Both the position numbers and the translations under genes were made by a program. Positions 8,141 through 15,102 of a stretch of DNA of 30,016 bases are shown here, in pieces. The stretch spans positions 1 through 30,016 of the forward strand of contig DATGLE010000262.1 in NCBI GenBank assembly GCA_035294325.1, in the 5' to 3' direction. Source of the DNA: DATGLE01 sp035294325. Its GTDB lineage: Bacteria; Chloroflexota; Ktedonobacteria; Ktedonobacterales; Ktedonobacteraceae. Below the pieces are notes generated by a model. It was not told where the DNA came from. It ran no database searches and was given only the letters and a program-made list of their open reading frames with translations. How positions within the stretch are numbered: the first letter of the stretch is position 1; each line of letters starts with the position of its first letter.

Positions 8141-9346
8141 ATGGCGAATGAGCAAGAGCCAGGGGAGCAGCTAAAAAGAAGGCGCGGGCGCCCACCTGGC
8201 ACACGGAAAACGGCCCCCGGCACACGGCGAGATGTGGCAGAGTCGCACTATACACGAGGAGGGTATGCCACGCTGAATGCTCCTGCGATCAATGGCGCCT
8301 CTGTACGCTTGCGAGAGGATTCAGGGCCAGAGCAAGCGGAGGATCTGCCTGCGGATGAAGGACGCTCACCTTTCAGCGAACTTTTGAGCGCTATCCTGCG
8401 ACGAGACCGGTCCGAGATTGGTCGTGTGGCGCGGGAACTGGATGTTGCCGAAAACACTGTATATCGCTGGATGAACGGCAGCTCTGAGCCGCGCCCGGCG
8501 CATCTCAAAAGGTTGCCGGAAGTACTGCTACAGTACCGGACAGATCTGATACGCGCCATCGATCAAACTTTTCCAGGTACGTTGACTATAACGCCAGCAG
8601 GCATTACAGAGGTTCCCAAAGATATTTACTGCACTGTTCTGGAGCTACTGACGACGGTAGAGGATGATATACGTTTCTGGGAGATCTCGCGCACTATTTT
8701 CGATTATGCTTTACAACACCTTGATGCTGACCACCGGGGCCTGGCAATTACGTATGCTAAACTGATGCCGGCTCATCCCGATGGCATTCATTCTCTTTAC
8801 GAAACAGTGACGAAGGGTAGCTATCCCTGGCCGGCTGATATCGAGACCAGGGCGTATCTGGGCAGTACCACTCTGGCTGGCACGGCGGCAACCTTTCAGA
8901 GAATGCAAATCTGGGATAGCCAGGACGTAGCGAACCGCCTCCAGGTGGAAGTGGATGACTTCGAGGCCAGTGCCTGTGCCGTGCCTGTGATGCGTGGAGG
9001 ATGCATCGCCGGCGTGGTCGTTGTATCCAGCACGCAGCCCGGCTTTTTCTCCGAGCCAATGGCCCGCCAGGCTGTCAATGAGTTTACCCGGTTGCTTGCC
9101 ACGGCTCTGCCGGATCGCGATTTTCAGAGCTATGCACTTCTGGATTTGCGGCCCATGCCCAGCTTAAAATGGCAGCGCGCCCAGATTACGCGGGTATTCG
9201 TTAATCGTGTCATTAACTGTGTGCGTAAGTACGGCGTTTCCAAAGCCGAGGCAGAGTTACGGGTACAGCAGGAGATGGAGCTGGAATTCGAGGAAGAGAG
9301 GCGCCGTAGTGCCGGGCAAGACGACCGCAGGGGTCGCCTCTATTAG
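8141..9346 (+). CDS. AT-hook / helix-turn-helix / GAF-domain regulator
   Basis: A 401-residue putative DNA-binding sensor. Residues 12-22 (KRRRGRPPGTR) form an AT-hook, which grips the minor groove of AT-rich DNA. A helix-turn-helix follows at about 83-120 (IGRVARELDVAENTVYRWMNG). A GAF-like domain spans roughly 170-340, with FWEISRTIFDYALQ near its start and VPVMRGGCIAGVVVVSS as its core strands. The C terminus is a charged helix (KAEAELRVQQEMELEFEEER). The start ATG 8141 was chosen because the likely promoter lies at 8071-8079, downstream of the longer frame's first codon; AAGGA lies at 8125-8129. The ligand is unknown. The stop codon is enclosed in a hairpin that looks like the gene's own terminator. 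Confidence 0.75.
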   Translation: MANEQEPGEQLKRRRGRPPGTRKTAPGTRRDVAESHYTRGGYATLNAPAINGASVRLREDSGPEQAEDLPADEGRSPFSELLSAILRRDRSEIGRVARELDVAENTVYRWMNGSSEPRPAHLKRLPEVLLQYRTDLIRAIDQTFPGTLTITPAGITEVPKDIYCTVLELLTTVEDDIRFWEISRTIFDYALQHLDADHRGLAITYAKLMPAHPDGIHSLYETVTKGSYPWPADIETRAYLGSTTLAGTAATFQRMQIWDSQDVANRLQVEVDDFEASACAVPVMRGGCIAGVVVVSSTQPGFFSEPMARQAVNEFTRLLATALPDRDFQSYALLDLRPMPSLKWQRAQITRVFVNRVINCVRKYGVSKAEAELRVQQEMELEFEEERRRSAGQDDRRGRLY

Positions 9347-9371
9347 AGATGATCCTTACGGTCGTCTTGCC
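9315..9371 (+). terminator. Terminator hairpin enclosing the stop codon
   Basis: GGCAAGACGACCG (9315-9327) pairs perfectly with CGGTCGTCTTGCC (9359-9371). Inside, AGGGGTC pairs with GATCCTT using wobbles, and CTCT-ATT-AGAG closes the top, so the TAG stop of the upstream regulator sits in the stem-loop. A run of nine A follows at about 9385, which would favour the opposite strand. Confidence 0.6.
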
Positions 9372-9411
9372 AGCGCGGCGCCTGAAAAAAAAATAGAGTC
9401 GAGATTGGTAC

Positions 9412-9978
9412 ATGCAGTTCCCTGATCCATCGGAAGAGGTACAGAAGCAGGCATCACAGCCGCTCTATGAATTTGTAGCAGAGAATCTGTCGCAAGCGCC
9501 TCCCGGGGCACCGGCGCCCATCAAAAAATCGCGCACATGGGTCTGGATCGTTATCGCTGTCCTTGCTGTGGCCCTGCTCAGCAGTTGTGGCCTCTGTGGC
9601 TGGGCGTCATATAACATATTCTCCTCAACCTACAAGCAGGTTGAAGGCTCGATGAACGTTGTTGAGGACTATTATGCGGCCATCGAGGCGAAAAACTATA
9701 CCACCGCTTACAGCTATCTTGATCCGCAGGGGACGATTAGCGGGCTGACGCAGGATCAATTTACGCAGCAGGCGCGCAGCCTTGATAATCAGTATGGCGC
9801 GGTGCTTTCTTTTACGCCTGGTACGCCTGCTTTCTCTTCCAATGGCGCGAGCGGGGCCGATTTCTCGCGTTTCACCATCACGATTGAGGTCAGGCGCCCG
9901 AAATTGAGTTATACCACGCTGCTTACGCTGGGCAAGGCTGGTGGAGCATGGAAAATCGTCGATTTCGATAGGATTTAG
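9412..9978 (+). CDS. Single-pass membrane protein with extracytoplasmic NTF2-like domain
   Basis: A 188-residue protein. It has a cytoplasmic Pro-rich N terminus, a transmembrane helix at about 43-63 preceded by basic residues (KKSRTWVWIVIAVLAVALLS) and with three Cys at its end, and then an outside domain. The outside part (VVEDYYAAIEAKNYTTAYSY, later ending GGAWKIVDFDRI) looks like a DUF4878/NTF2-like cone fold, often found in membrane-tethered proteins of Gram-positive-like bacteria. Function unknown. The start ATG 9412 lacks a strong RBS, so the start is uncertain. The stop TAG is followed at once by a 25-bp perfect hairpin. Confidence 0.65.
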   Translation: MQFPDPSEEVQKQASQPLYEFVAENLSQAPPGAPAPIKKSRTWVWIVIAVLAVALLSSCGLCGWASYNIFSSTYKQVEGSMNVVEDYYAAIEAKNYTTAYSYLDPQGTISGLTQDQFTQQARSLDNQYGAVLSFTPGTPAFSSNGASGADFSRFTITIEVRRPKLSYTTLLTLGKAGGAWKIVDFDRI

Positions 9979-10033
9979 GTATGACATATTGGTAGAACCT
10001 GCGTTTCGCGCAGGTTCTACCAATATGTCATAC
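9979..10033. terminator. 25-bp perfect hairpin directly after the stop codon
   Basis: Arm 9979-10003 pairs perfectly with 10009-10033 around loop TTTCG. It begins on the base after TAG and faces the convergent excisionase-like gene. No U-tract is visible. Confidence 0.75.
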
Positions 10034-10120
10034 TGATTATACTCTGCTGCGGCAGAGATCAATTGTTTTAGTTATAGCGACAGAAGAATAAACACTATAG
10101 AAGGTTGACAGACCTGTGAC

Positions 10121-10342
10121 CTAGTTCAGAGCGTGATTCTCTGACATTGAAGTCACCGGCGCCTCGCGGCCTACGCAGGCGCGCAGATCCTCGCGATAAA
10201 ACCGCCAGGTACTGCCTACCTTGTGGCCCGTAAGCTGCCCGGACCACATGAGACGATAGAGTGTAGAGCGGCTAACGCGCAGGTAGCCCATAGCCTCTTT
10301 GAAAGTGAGCAGGACATCATCTTGCATCATTTGCACAACCAT
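10121..10342 (-). CDS. Excisionase-family / BldC-like helix-turn-helix protein
   Basis: A 73-residue protein consisting almost entirely of a MerR-like winged helix-turn-helix of the excisionase type (LLTFKEAMGYLRVSRSTLYR, then GHKVGSTWRFYREDL). The order YLRVSRSTLYRLMWSGQL followed by the basic wing is the family signature. The start ATG 10342 follows AAGGAGAG with 6-nt spacing. There is no integrase, recombinase or phage gene nearby, so a stand-alone transcription regulator is more likely than a true excisionase. Short palindromes upstream may be its operator. Confidence 0.82.
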   Translation of the reverse strand: MVVQMMQDDVLLTFKEAMGYLRVSRSTLYRLMWSGQLTGHKVGSTWRFYREDLRACVGREAPVTSMSENHALN

Positions 10343-10368
10343 GAATTCTCTCCTTAAAAATGGTAGAT

Positions 10369-10420
10369 AAGTGCACTTGACACTAACAATGTAATCTGGA
10401 AAGGTGTATCACCAGATACA
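10369..10420 (-). promoter_or_regulatory. Palindromes upstream of the excisionase-like gene
   Basis: AAGTGCACTT is a 10-bp perfect palindrome (10369-10378), and TGTATC-ACCA-GATACA is a 6-bp inverted repeat (10405-10420). Both lie 25-80 bp upstream of the start and could be an autoregulatory operator. This is inferred from position only. Confidence 0.35.
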
Positions 10421-10567
10421 AAATACTGTCTCATCGCATACTATAGTAACCAATGTTGACGCGCTTCCACGTTAAGGAATAGTTGCGATCTGGTTAAGTT
10501 CAGCCGCGGAATGGTTGGATATTCATTACCTCTAATACAAGGTTCCCGCGAAACCACACCCGTCTAT

Positions 10568-11530
10568 CTACCACTCCTGTTCGAGCAGGGCGCTAAGGCT
10601 CTCTTCTGTACAGGAGACGGGGAAGATAGTCATACCTGTAATTTCGTGTAAGAGGTGTATCTGATCGCGACTGGTCGGGTTTGCCATTGCTACAGTGAGG
10701 CAATGGTGATCGCGGCCAACAGGCACACAGCGCAGCGAGTACGCTAACCGGTGGGGGATAAGTTGTTTCAGGCGAGCGGGCAGCGTCGCAGGCAGCGTCA
10801 TGAAGGGGATGCCCGGAAAGCGCTGCGGCTGATTGCTCTTAGAGGTGTGACGCGGGGCAATCTCGCGCGGAGCAGGGGGCGTCTGCTGTGGCAGCAGCGC
10901 CGGGCGCAGCGTGAGACTGCGCGCCGCGAAGCCGGCATAGTAGAGAAGGTGCTCCAGCGATCCCCCTGGCTCCGGGTAGCTGCCGCTGCCCATCAGGATC
11001 GTCGTTTCGCGTGTCAGGGGCGGGATCACCGTCTCCGCTTGCAGGAGAGCGACGCTGTGATAAATGCGCTCCAATATAGCGGACGCCCCATAGCGATCAA
11101 CGTCGGGCAGGATCAGAGCTGCCCCTGAATCCTCGTGGATGAGCATTTTATCGTCGGCCCTGATCGCGCGGCGTACATTCACCAGGATCTGCGCCAGCAG
11201 GCCAGGAGGTGCATGATAGCGCCGGCGCTTAAATGCCAGCGCTGCCTGCGGTGCGCTATGGATGTGTTCATGTTGTGATACATGCAGCAGCACTATACTC
11301 AGCGGCGCAACGCGCGGAAAATAATCGTCGAGCGAGGCGCGCATCCTGTCGTTCAAGAACTGCGTCGCGGGAACCAGCCGCTCATTATCTTCATCTTCAT
11401 CTTCCTGGTGAGCAGTCCGTCTCTCGTGGAGTAAAGAGAGGGGCGGGCAATTACAGTGCTCCGGTAGTGGAGTGCTCATCTCTATTGCTGCCAGTCCTGG
11501 CGCGGCTGCTCGTCTGCGATTCGTAGCCAT
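10568..11530 (-). CDS. Degenerate GGDEF-like domain fused to MshEN (GspE/PilB N-terminal) domain
   Basis: A 320-residue protein. Residues about 58-210 follow the secondary-structure pattern of a GGDEF domain (LLAQILVNVRRAIRADDKML, then ALILPDVDRYGASAILERI), but the catalytic GGDEF loop is replaced by HEDSGA, so cyclase activity is unlikely. A Pro/Arg-rich linker follows. Residues about 250-318 match the N-terminal domain of type II secretion/pilus ATPases (LIPHRLAYSLRCVPVG, LTVAMANPTSRDQIHLLHEI), the MshEN fold known to bind cyclic-di-GMP in some proteins. No ATPase domain follows. The start ATG 11530 has AGGAA upstream. An inactive-cyclase/effector role in c-di-GMP signalling is an inference. 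The downstream response regulator on the same strand has a separate transcript. Confidence 0.6.
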   Translation of the reverse strand: MATNRRRAAAPGLAAIEMSTPLPEHCNCPPLSLLHERRTAHQEDEDEDNERLVPATQFLNDRMRASLDDYFPRVAPLSIVLLHVSQHEHIHSAPQAALAFKRRRYHAPPGLLAQILVNVRRAIRADDKMLIHEDSGAALILPDVDRYGASAILERIYHSVALLQAETVIPPLTRETTILMGSGSYPEPGGSLEHLLYYAGFAARSLTLRPALLPQQTPPAPREIAPRHTSKSNQPQRFPGIPFMTLPATLPARLKQLIPHRLAYSLRCVPVGRDHHCLTVAMANPTSRDQIHLLHEITGMTIFPVSCTEESLSALLEQEW

Positions 11531-11661
11531 AGTTTCTCTATTCCTACCCGATGATTGTCCATCCCATTACCCGGTGATTGTACGCCGGAAAGGCTAAGAG
11601 AATTATGCACATTCAGTTATGGAGTGGTTGAGATAGAGAAAAGTTGGTTAAGAGGGCAAAA

Positions 11662-11712
11662 CAGGCGAACCTTGAGTTCCACATAACCTGCTCGCCTGGC
11701 TATATGGAACTC
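11662..11712 (-). terminator. Interleaved inverted repeats 3' of the response regulator
   Basis: CAGGCGA (11662-11668) pairs with TCGCCTG (11692-11698), and GAGTTCCACATA (11674-11685) pairs with TATATGGAACTC (11701-11712, one mismatch). The two stems interleave, giving pseudoknot topology or alternative hairpins. A terminator role follows from position only. Confidence 0.4.
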
Positions 11713-11730
11713 TTAATGGAACCTGAGCAG

Positions 11731-12429
11731 TTATGATTCAACGGTGACGGGAGCAGTAAATGTGTAACCGACGCCCGGAACGGTCATGATATACTGCGGG
11801 TTATTGGCGTCAGGTTCGACCTTCTGTCTCAGGTGGCGGATATGCGTCTTGACCAGTCCAGAATCGCCCACTTCGTCATATCCCCATACGCGCTCGATAA
11901 TCATATCGGTTGTCAGGACCTGACCGGTATGTGTAATCAGCAGGTGCAGCAGGCGGCTCTCGGTGGGGGTAAGTCGCACTTTTGTGCCGTTCCTGGTCAC
12001 TTCATGGCGCATGGCGTCCAGTGTGATGGGGCCAACGGTGATTGCCGAAGAACTGGAAGGCCCGCGTGTGCCGCTGGAGCGCCGTGCCAGCGCCTTGATA
12101 CGCGCCAGCAATTGCCGTGGGCTGAATGGCTTGCGCAGGTAATCGTCGGCCCCCATTTCCAGCCCCCGCACCTCGTCGTCCTCGCGATCATGCGCAGTGA
12201 GAATGAGAATCATCGAGTTGGTTTCTGCCCTCATCTGGCGACAGACCTCAAATCCATCGAGCTTGGGCATCTGGATATCAAGGATCACGAGATCTGGTAA
12301 CGTTTCGCGCCAGCGCTTGATCGCCTGTTCCCCATCGAATGCTCGTACCACGTCATAACCATGTCCTTTGAGCCAATAGCTCAACATGTCTACTGTGTCG
12401 CGGTCATCGTCCGCCACCAAGATTTTCAC
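11731..12429 (-). CDS. OmpR/PhoB-family response regulator (orphan)
   Basis: A 232-residue transcription factor. The receiver domain is residues 1-120, with an acidic pocket D7-D8-D9, phospho-acceptor Asp51 (DLVILDIQMPKLDGF), the conserved Thr in ILILTAHD and the conserved Lys in DDYLRKPF. The C-terminal winged-helix DNA-binding domain spans about 132-228 (LTPTESRLLHLLITHTGQVL, then the recognition region VKTHIRHLRQKV). The start is GTG 12429, supported by AGGAGG 7 nt upstream. No histidine kinase gene is adjacent, so the partner kinase must be elsewhere. A sigma70-like promoter lies just upstream. Confidence 0.93.
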   Translation of the reverse strand: MKILVADDDRDTVDMLSYWLKGHGYDVVRAFDGEQAIKRWRETLPDLVILDIQMPKLDGFEVCRQMRAETNSMILILTAHDREDDEVRGLEMGADDYLRKPFSPRQLLARIKALARRSSGTRGPSSSSAITVGPITLDAMRHEVTRNGTKVRLTPTESRLLHLLITHTGQVLTTDMIIERVWGYDEVGDSGLVKTHIRHLRQKVEPDANNPQYIMTVPGVGYTFTAPVTVES

Positions 12430-12466
12430 TCGCGTTCCTCCTGAAGTAGGACTGCATTAGAATAGT

Positions 12467-12496
12467 AGGATAAGCCTATCGATAGTGCCGAGTCAA
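12467..12496 (-). promoter_or_regulatory. Promoter of the response regulator gene
   Basis: On the minus strand TTGACT (12496-12491), an 18-bp spacer and TATCCT (12472-12467), placing the transcript start about 30 bp before the GTG. Confidence 0.5.
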
Positions 12497-12628
12497 TAGC
12501 CAGGCAAGCTTTTTCATCTTCCTCTCATCGTGTGTAACGCGATGAGAACAGGCCGGTAACATCATGATACAATTTGGGCTAGAAATAGTCACTACGATAG
12601 CTCTTTTGGGACAGGTGTATCTGATTGC

Positions 12629-12759
12629 CGGCACCAGCGCCGGCTGTCGCCCGGCTCCCTCGCGCAAAGAATATATTCTGGTGTATAAACATGCGTGAAG
12701 CGCATGTTTATACACCTATATTGAGCGAGCGCCGTGGGCGCGAGTCAGCGCTGGTGCCG
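12629..12759. repeat. Tripartite palindromic element 2 (closed by 12-bp outer inverted repeat)
   Basis: Outer arms CGGCACCAGCGC (12629-12640) and GCGCTGGTGCCG (12748-12759) enclose three hairpins. The left one is GCCGG/CCGGC (12639-12655), the centre is a perfect 16-bp stem 12678-12693/12699-12714 with loop TGAAG and tip ATGCG/CGCAT, and the right one is GCGCC-GTG-GGCGC (12729-12741). AATATA/TATATT also flank the centre. The whole could fold as a four-way junction. It ends 21 bp before the cytidine deaminase start and fills most of the gap 12430-12780. Confidence 0.7.
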
Positions 12760-12780
12760 CAAATAGAAAGTAGTATACAT

Positions 12781-13167
12781 ATGGAACGAGAAACATTGTT
12801 GAGGCTGGCCCGCGAGGCCGCTTTACGCGCGCATTGCCCCTATTCACATTTCCATGTCGGCGCGGCCCTGCTCGCGGACGGCAAAATCTACGTGGGCGCC
12901 AACGTTGAAATATCCAGCTATGGCCTCAGCCTCTGTGCCGAACGCTCGGCGCTGGCTGCGGCGCTCTCCGACGGCGCGAAGAAGATTACTCATGTCGCCG
13001 TCGCCTGCGTTGACGCGCCAGGCGATGCCCCTTTGAGCGCTCGTACTCCCTGCGGTGCCTGCCGTCAATGGCTGGCAGACCTGGCTCCCGGCGCGGTAAT
13101 CTACATTGACGGTTTCGAGCAAGACCTGTATCTACCTGATTTATTGCCTCATGCGTTTGCGTTATAG
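12781..13167 (+). CDS. cdd: Cytidine deaminase
   Basis: A 128-residue enzyme that deaminates cytidine and deoxycytidine to uridine forms in pyrimidine salvage. The zinc site is complete: Cys52 and catalytic Glu54 in LCAERSAL, and Cys91 and Cys94 in TPCGACRQWL. NVEISSYG supplies the ribose-binding Asn and Glu. Length matches the tetrameric T-CDA family. ATG 12781 is chosen as the start because upstream in-frame codons run through a palindromic element; the RBS is weak (GAAAG). Monocistronic. Cytoplasmic. Confidence 0.93.
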   Translation: MERETLLRLAREAALRAHCPYSHFHVGAALLADGKIYVGANVEISSYGLSLCAERSALAAALSDGAKKITHVAVACVDAPGDAPLSARTPCGACRQWLADLAPGAVIYIDGFEQDLYLPDLLPHAFAL

Positions 13168-13314
13168 GAAAGCCCCTTGACAGAATATGGGGATCTTGTG
13201 TACGCTATAAGTCCTAGTACTTTTGCGTAGGCATATGGTTCTCCTGGTGCGACTTATGCAGTAAGACACTTGCTCAGAGGTGCCTGTATGCAGTTTTGCG
13301 CTGTCGCGCTTCGC

Positions 13315-13358
13315 CACGACCCGCCCGATCCGGGCTGCGTTCCCGGGGCAGCGTCGTG
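13315..13358. repeat. Small composite inverted repeat downstream of cdd
   Basis: Outer CACGAC (13315-13320) and GTCGTG (13353-13358) enclose CCCG-ATC-CGGG (13324-13334) and GCTGC/GCAGC (13334-13338/13348-13352). It lies in the 734-bp gap 13168-13901, which holds no convincing gene. A TTGACA at 13177 has only a poor -10 after it. Confidence 0.45.
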
Positions 13359-13513
13359 CAGGTTCCTGCTGGTTTGCGCGGACTTTATTGTGTCGTCGCT
13401 TCTCCGCTTTCCCTCTGTTTATCCGCAATTGCGTATCCCAGAACGATATAAACATCTCCCTCTATGCGTGGCCGCGCGATTCTGGATGGTAACGTTCAGG
13501 GGGTGCCTGCTTT

Positions 13514-13631
13514 CCGGCGCCGCAGCTTGCTCGCGCCTGCGCCGCTCGCCGGGTATATGTTGTGAGGTGAAAAATGCGCGCCGCGCATTTTTCACCTCAC
13601 AACATATACCCCCGGTGCGGCTCCGCCGCAC
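13514..13631. repeat. Tripartite palindromic element 3
   Basis: The left GC arm CCGGCG (13514-13519) pairs with CGCCGG (13547-13552) and encloses GCGCCTGCGCCGCT (13533-13546). The centre is a perfect 29-bp stem 13551-13579/13583-13611 with loop GCC and tip AATGCGC/GCGCATT. The right hairpin is GTGCGG-CTCCG-CCGCAC (13615-13631). The open frames crossing it appear to be by-products of the palindrome. Confidence 0.7.
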
Positions 13632-13706
13632 GAACGTTGTGGGAAAGAGGGCGAATCGCCGCAGGCGTGAACAAGGAACAGGCCAGGGAATCAGGCGCCC
13701 TCTCAA

Positions 13707-13800
13707 CTTGACTTTGTACATTTTTTGGCAAGCGAGCGTGGAGGAAAGCCATGCCTACCGTATGCTCGCGCTCAGATTTGCAATTTTGTACAAAGTCAAG
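13707..13800. repeat. 14-bp perfect inverted repeat upstream of the carboxylate-amine ligase
   Basis: CTTGACTTTGTACA (13707-13720) and TGTACAAAGTCAAG (13787-13800) are perfect inverted copies 66 bp apart, with an inner GCGAGC/GCTCGC pair. It lies about 100 bp upstream of ATG 13902 and could be a cruciform, an operator pair or the ends of a tiny element. Confidence 0.6.
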
Positions 13801-13901
13801 CTCAAATACTGGTGGGTTCTCTCGTATATCTCCTCTGTAGACTTCTCCCTTCTAGCATGTTGCGTACCCGGGTGATGAAGGTTATCCGAAAGGAGAATGC
13901 T

Positions 13902-15026
13902 ATGGCGCAGCGTTTCACTCTTGGCATTGAAGAAGAATTTCAGATGGTAGACAGGCAGACCGGTCAACTGGCTTCCCATATCCATACCATTCTGGAAAAA
14001 GGAACTCCACTTCTAGGAGAGCACATTAAAGCGGAGATGTTGCAGTCAACCGTGGAGCTGGTTTCAGATGTCTGCCCGAATATCGTCGCGGCCCGCAATG
14101 CGGTGCGCAATCTGAGAGCTGAACTGGCACGACTGGTTGAATCGGAAGGGCTTGCCCTCATCAGCGCGGGCACGCATCCGCTGGCGCGCTGGCAGGACCA
14201 GGTAAGGACGCGCAGCGAGCGCTACGAGGAACTGGAGGAGGAATTTCAAGATGTGGGCCGCTCTATTCTGATCTTCGGACTACATGTCCACGTCGGTATC
14301 GATAATCACGATATCTCTATTCCCTTGATGAATCAACTGCGTACCTGGCTGCCGCACCTGCTCGCGCTCTCGACCAATTCTCCTTTCTGGGCGGGCCGCT
14401 GCTCGGGTACGAAGTCCTATCGTGCTATTGTCTGGAGGCGCTTCCCGCGTTCGGGCATTCCTGATCTCTTCGCCTCGACAGGTGATTTTGAGCGCTATGT
14501 AGACACGCTGATTCGGACCGGCTGTATCGATAATGGCAAGAAGATCTGGTGGGATATTCGCCCGCATCCCTTCTTTAAGACCATCGAGTTCCGTGCCTGC
14601 GATATGCCAGCAACGATGGAGGACACGCTGGCAATTGCCGCGCTCTGCCAGGCGCTGGTAGCCAAGCTGGCCTGGCTCTACCAGCGCAATATCACTACGC
14701 ATGTGCTGCCGAGCTATTACATCGAAGAGAACAAATGGCGTGCCACGCGCTACGGCCTGGATGCCGAGATCGTTGATTTCGTGCAGGGGCGGCGTATAGG
14801 AATGCGAGAGGCCATCGAAGAGACGCTCGATTTTGTCGATGATGTGCTCGACGACCTGGGCAGCAGGCGCGAGATCAATTACCTGCGCGAACTTATTGGG
14901 GATCCGCGTGGTACCGGCGCGGACCGTCAGATAGCCATTTATCAGCAGACGGGGGATACCAGAGCCGTTATCTCCTATCTGATGGAGCAGACGGTCCGGG
15001 GCCTGGTATTGGATAGCGTAAGGTAA
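13902..15026 (+). CDS. Carboxylate-amine ligase, GCS2 family (YbdK-like)
   Basis: A 374-residue member of the glutamate-cysteine ligase 2 family, ATP-grasp-like enzymes that join an amine to a carboxylate. Visible family signatures are the N-terminal metal/ATP-binding FTLGIEEEFQMVD, the strand SAGTHPLARW, ILIFGLHVHVGID, LLALSTNSPFWAG, and WWDIRPHPFFKTIEFRACDM near residue 225. The start ATG 13902 follows AAGGAG with 7-nt spacing; longer frames run through non-coding palindromic DNA. True glutamate-cysteine ligase activity cannot be assumed, since many members are of unknown substrate. The stop codon is the first part of a 31-bp hairpin shared with the convergent PBP gene. Confidence 0.88.
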   Translation: MAQRFTLGIEEEFQMVDRQTGQLASHIHTILEKGTPLLGEHIKAEMLQSTVELVSDVCPNIVAARNAVRNLRAELARLVESEGLALISAGTHPLARWQDQVRTRSERYEELEEEFQDVGRSILIFGLHVHVGIDNHDISIPLMNQLRTWLPHLLALSTNSPFWAGRCSGTKSYRAIVWRRFPRSGIPDLFASTGDFERYVDTLIRTGCIDNGKKIWWDIRPHPFFKTIEFRACDMPATMEDTLAIAALCQALVAKLAWLYQRNITTHVLPSYYIEENKWRATRYGLDAEIVDFVQGRRIGMREAIEETLDFVDDVLDDLGSRREINYLRELIGDPRGTGADRQIAIYQQTGDTRAVISYLMEQTVRGLVLDSVR

Positions 15027-15088
15027 GACCAGCGAGACGAGGCGCTATCTTGCCGCAGGCAAGATAGCGCCTCGTCTCGCTGGTCTTA
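15024..15088. terminator. 31-bp perfect hairpin between convergent genes
   Basis: Arm 15024-15054 pairs perfectly with 15058-15088 around loop GCA. The left arm starts with the TAA stop of the carboxylate-amine ligase gene. It is the longest perfect stem in the window and has no U-tract, so it is probably a two-way terminator. Confidence 0.8.
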
Positions 15089-15102
15089 GGTATCCTGACC
15101 TT

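Noticed and set aside
10121..10342. Prophage or integrative element marked by the excisionase-like gene
   Set aside because: No integrase, attachment repeats or phage genes were found around it; such HTH proteins often act alone.
13177..13211. TTGACA followed by CTATAA downstream of cdd
   Set aside because: The spacing to any good -10 is wrong (18 bp to TACGCT, 23 bp to TATAA) and no transcript unit starts nearby.
13270..13875. 201-codon frame upstream of the carboxylate-amine ligase
   Set aside because: It runs through a perfect 29-bp palindrome and other inverted repeats and ends within the leader of the next gene.
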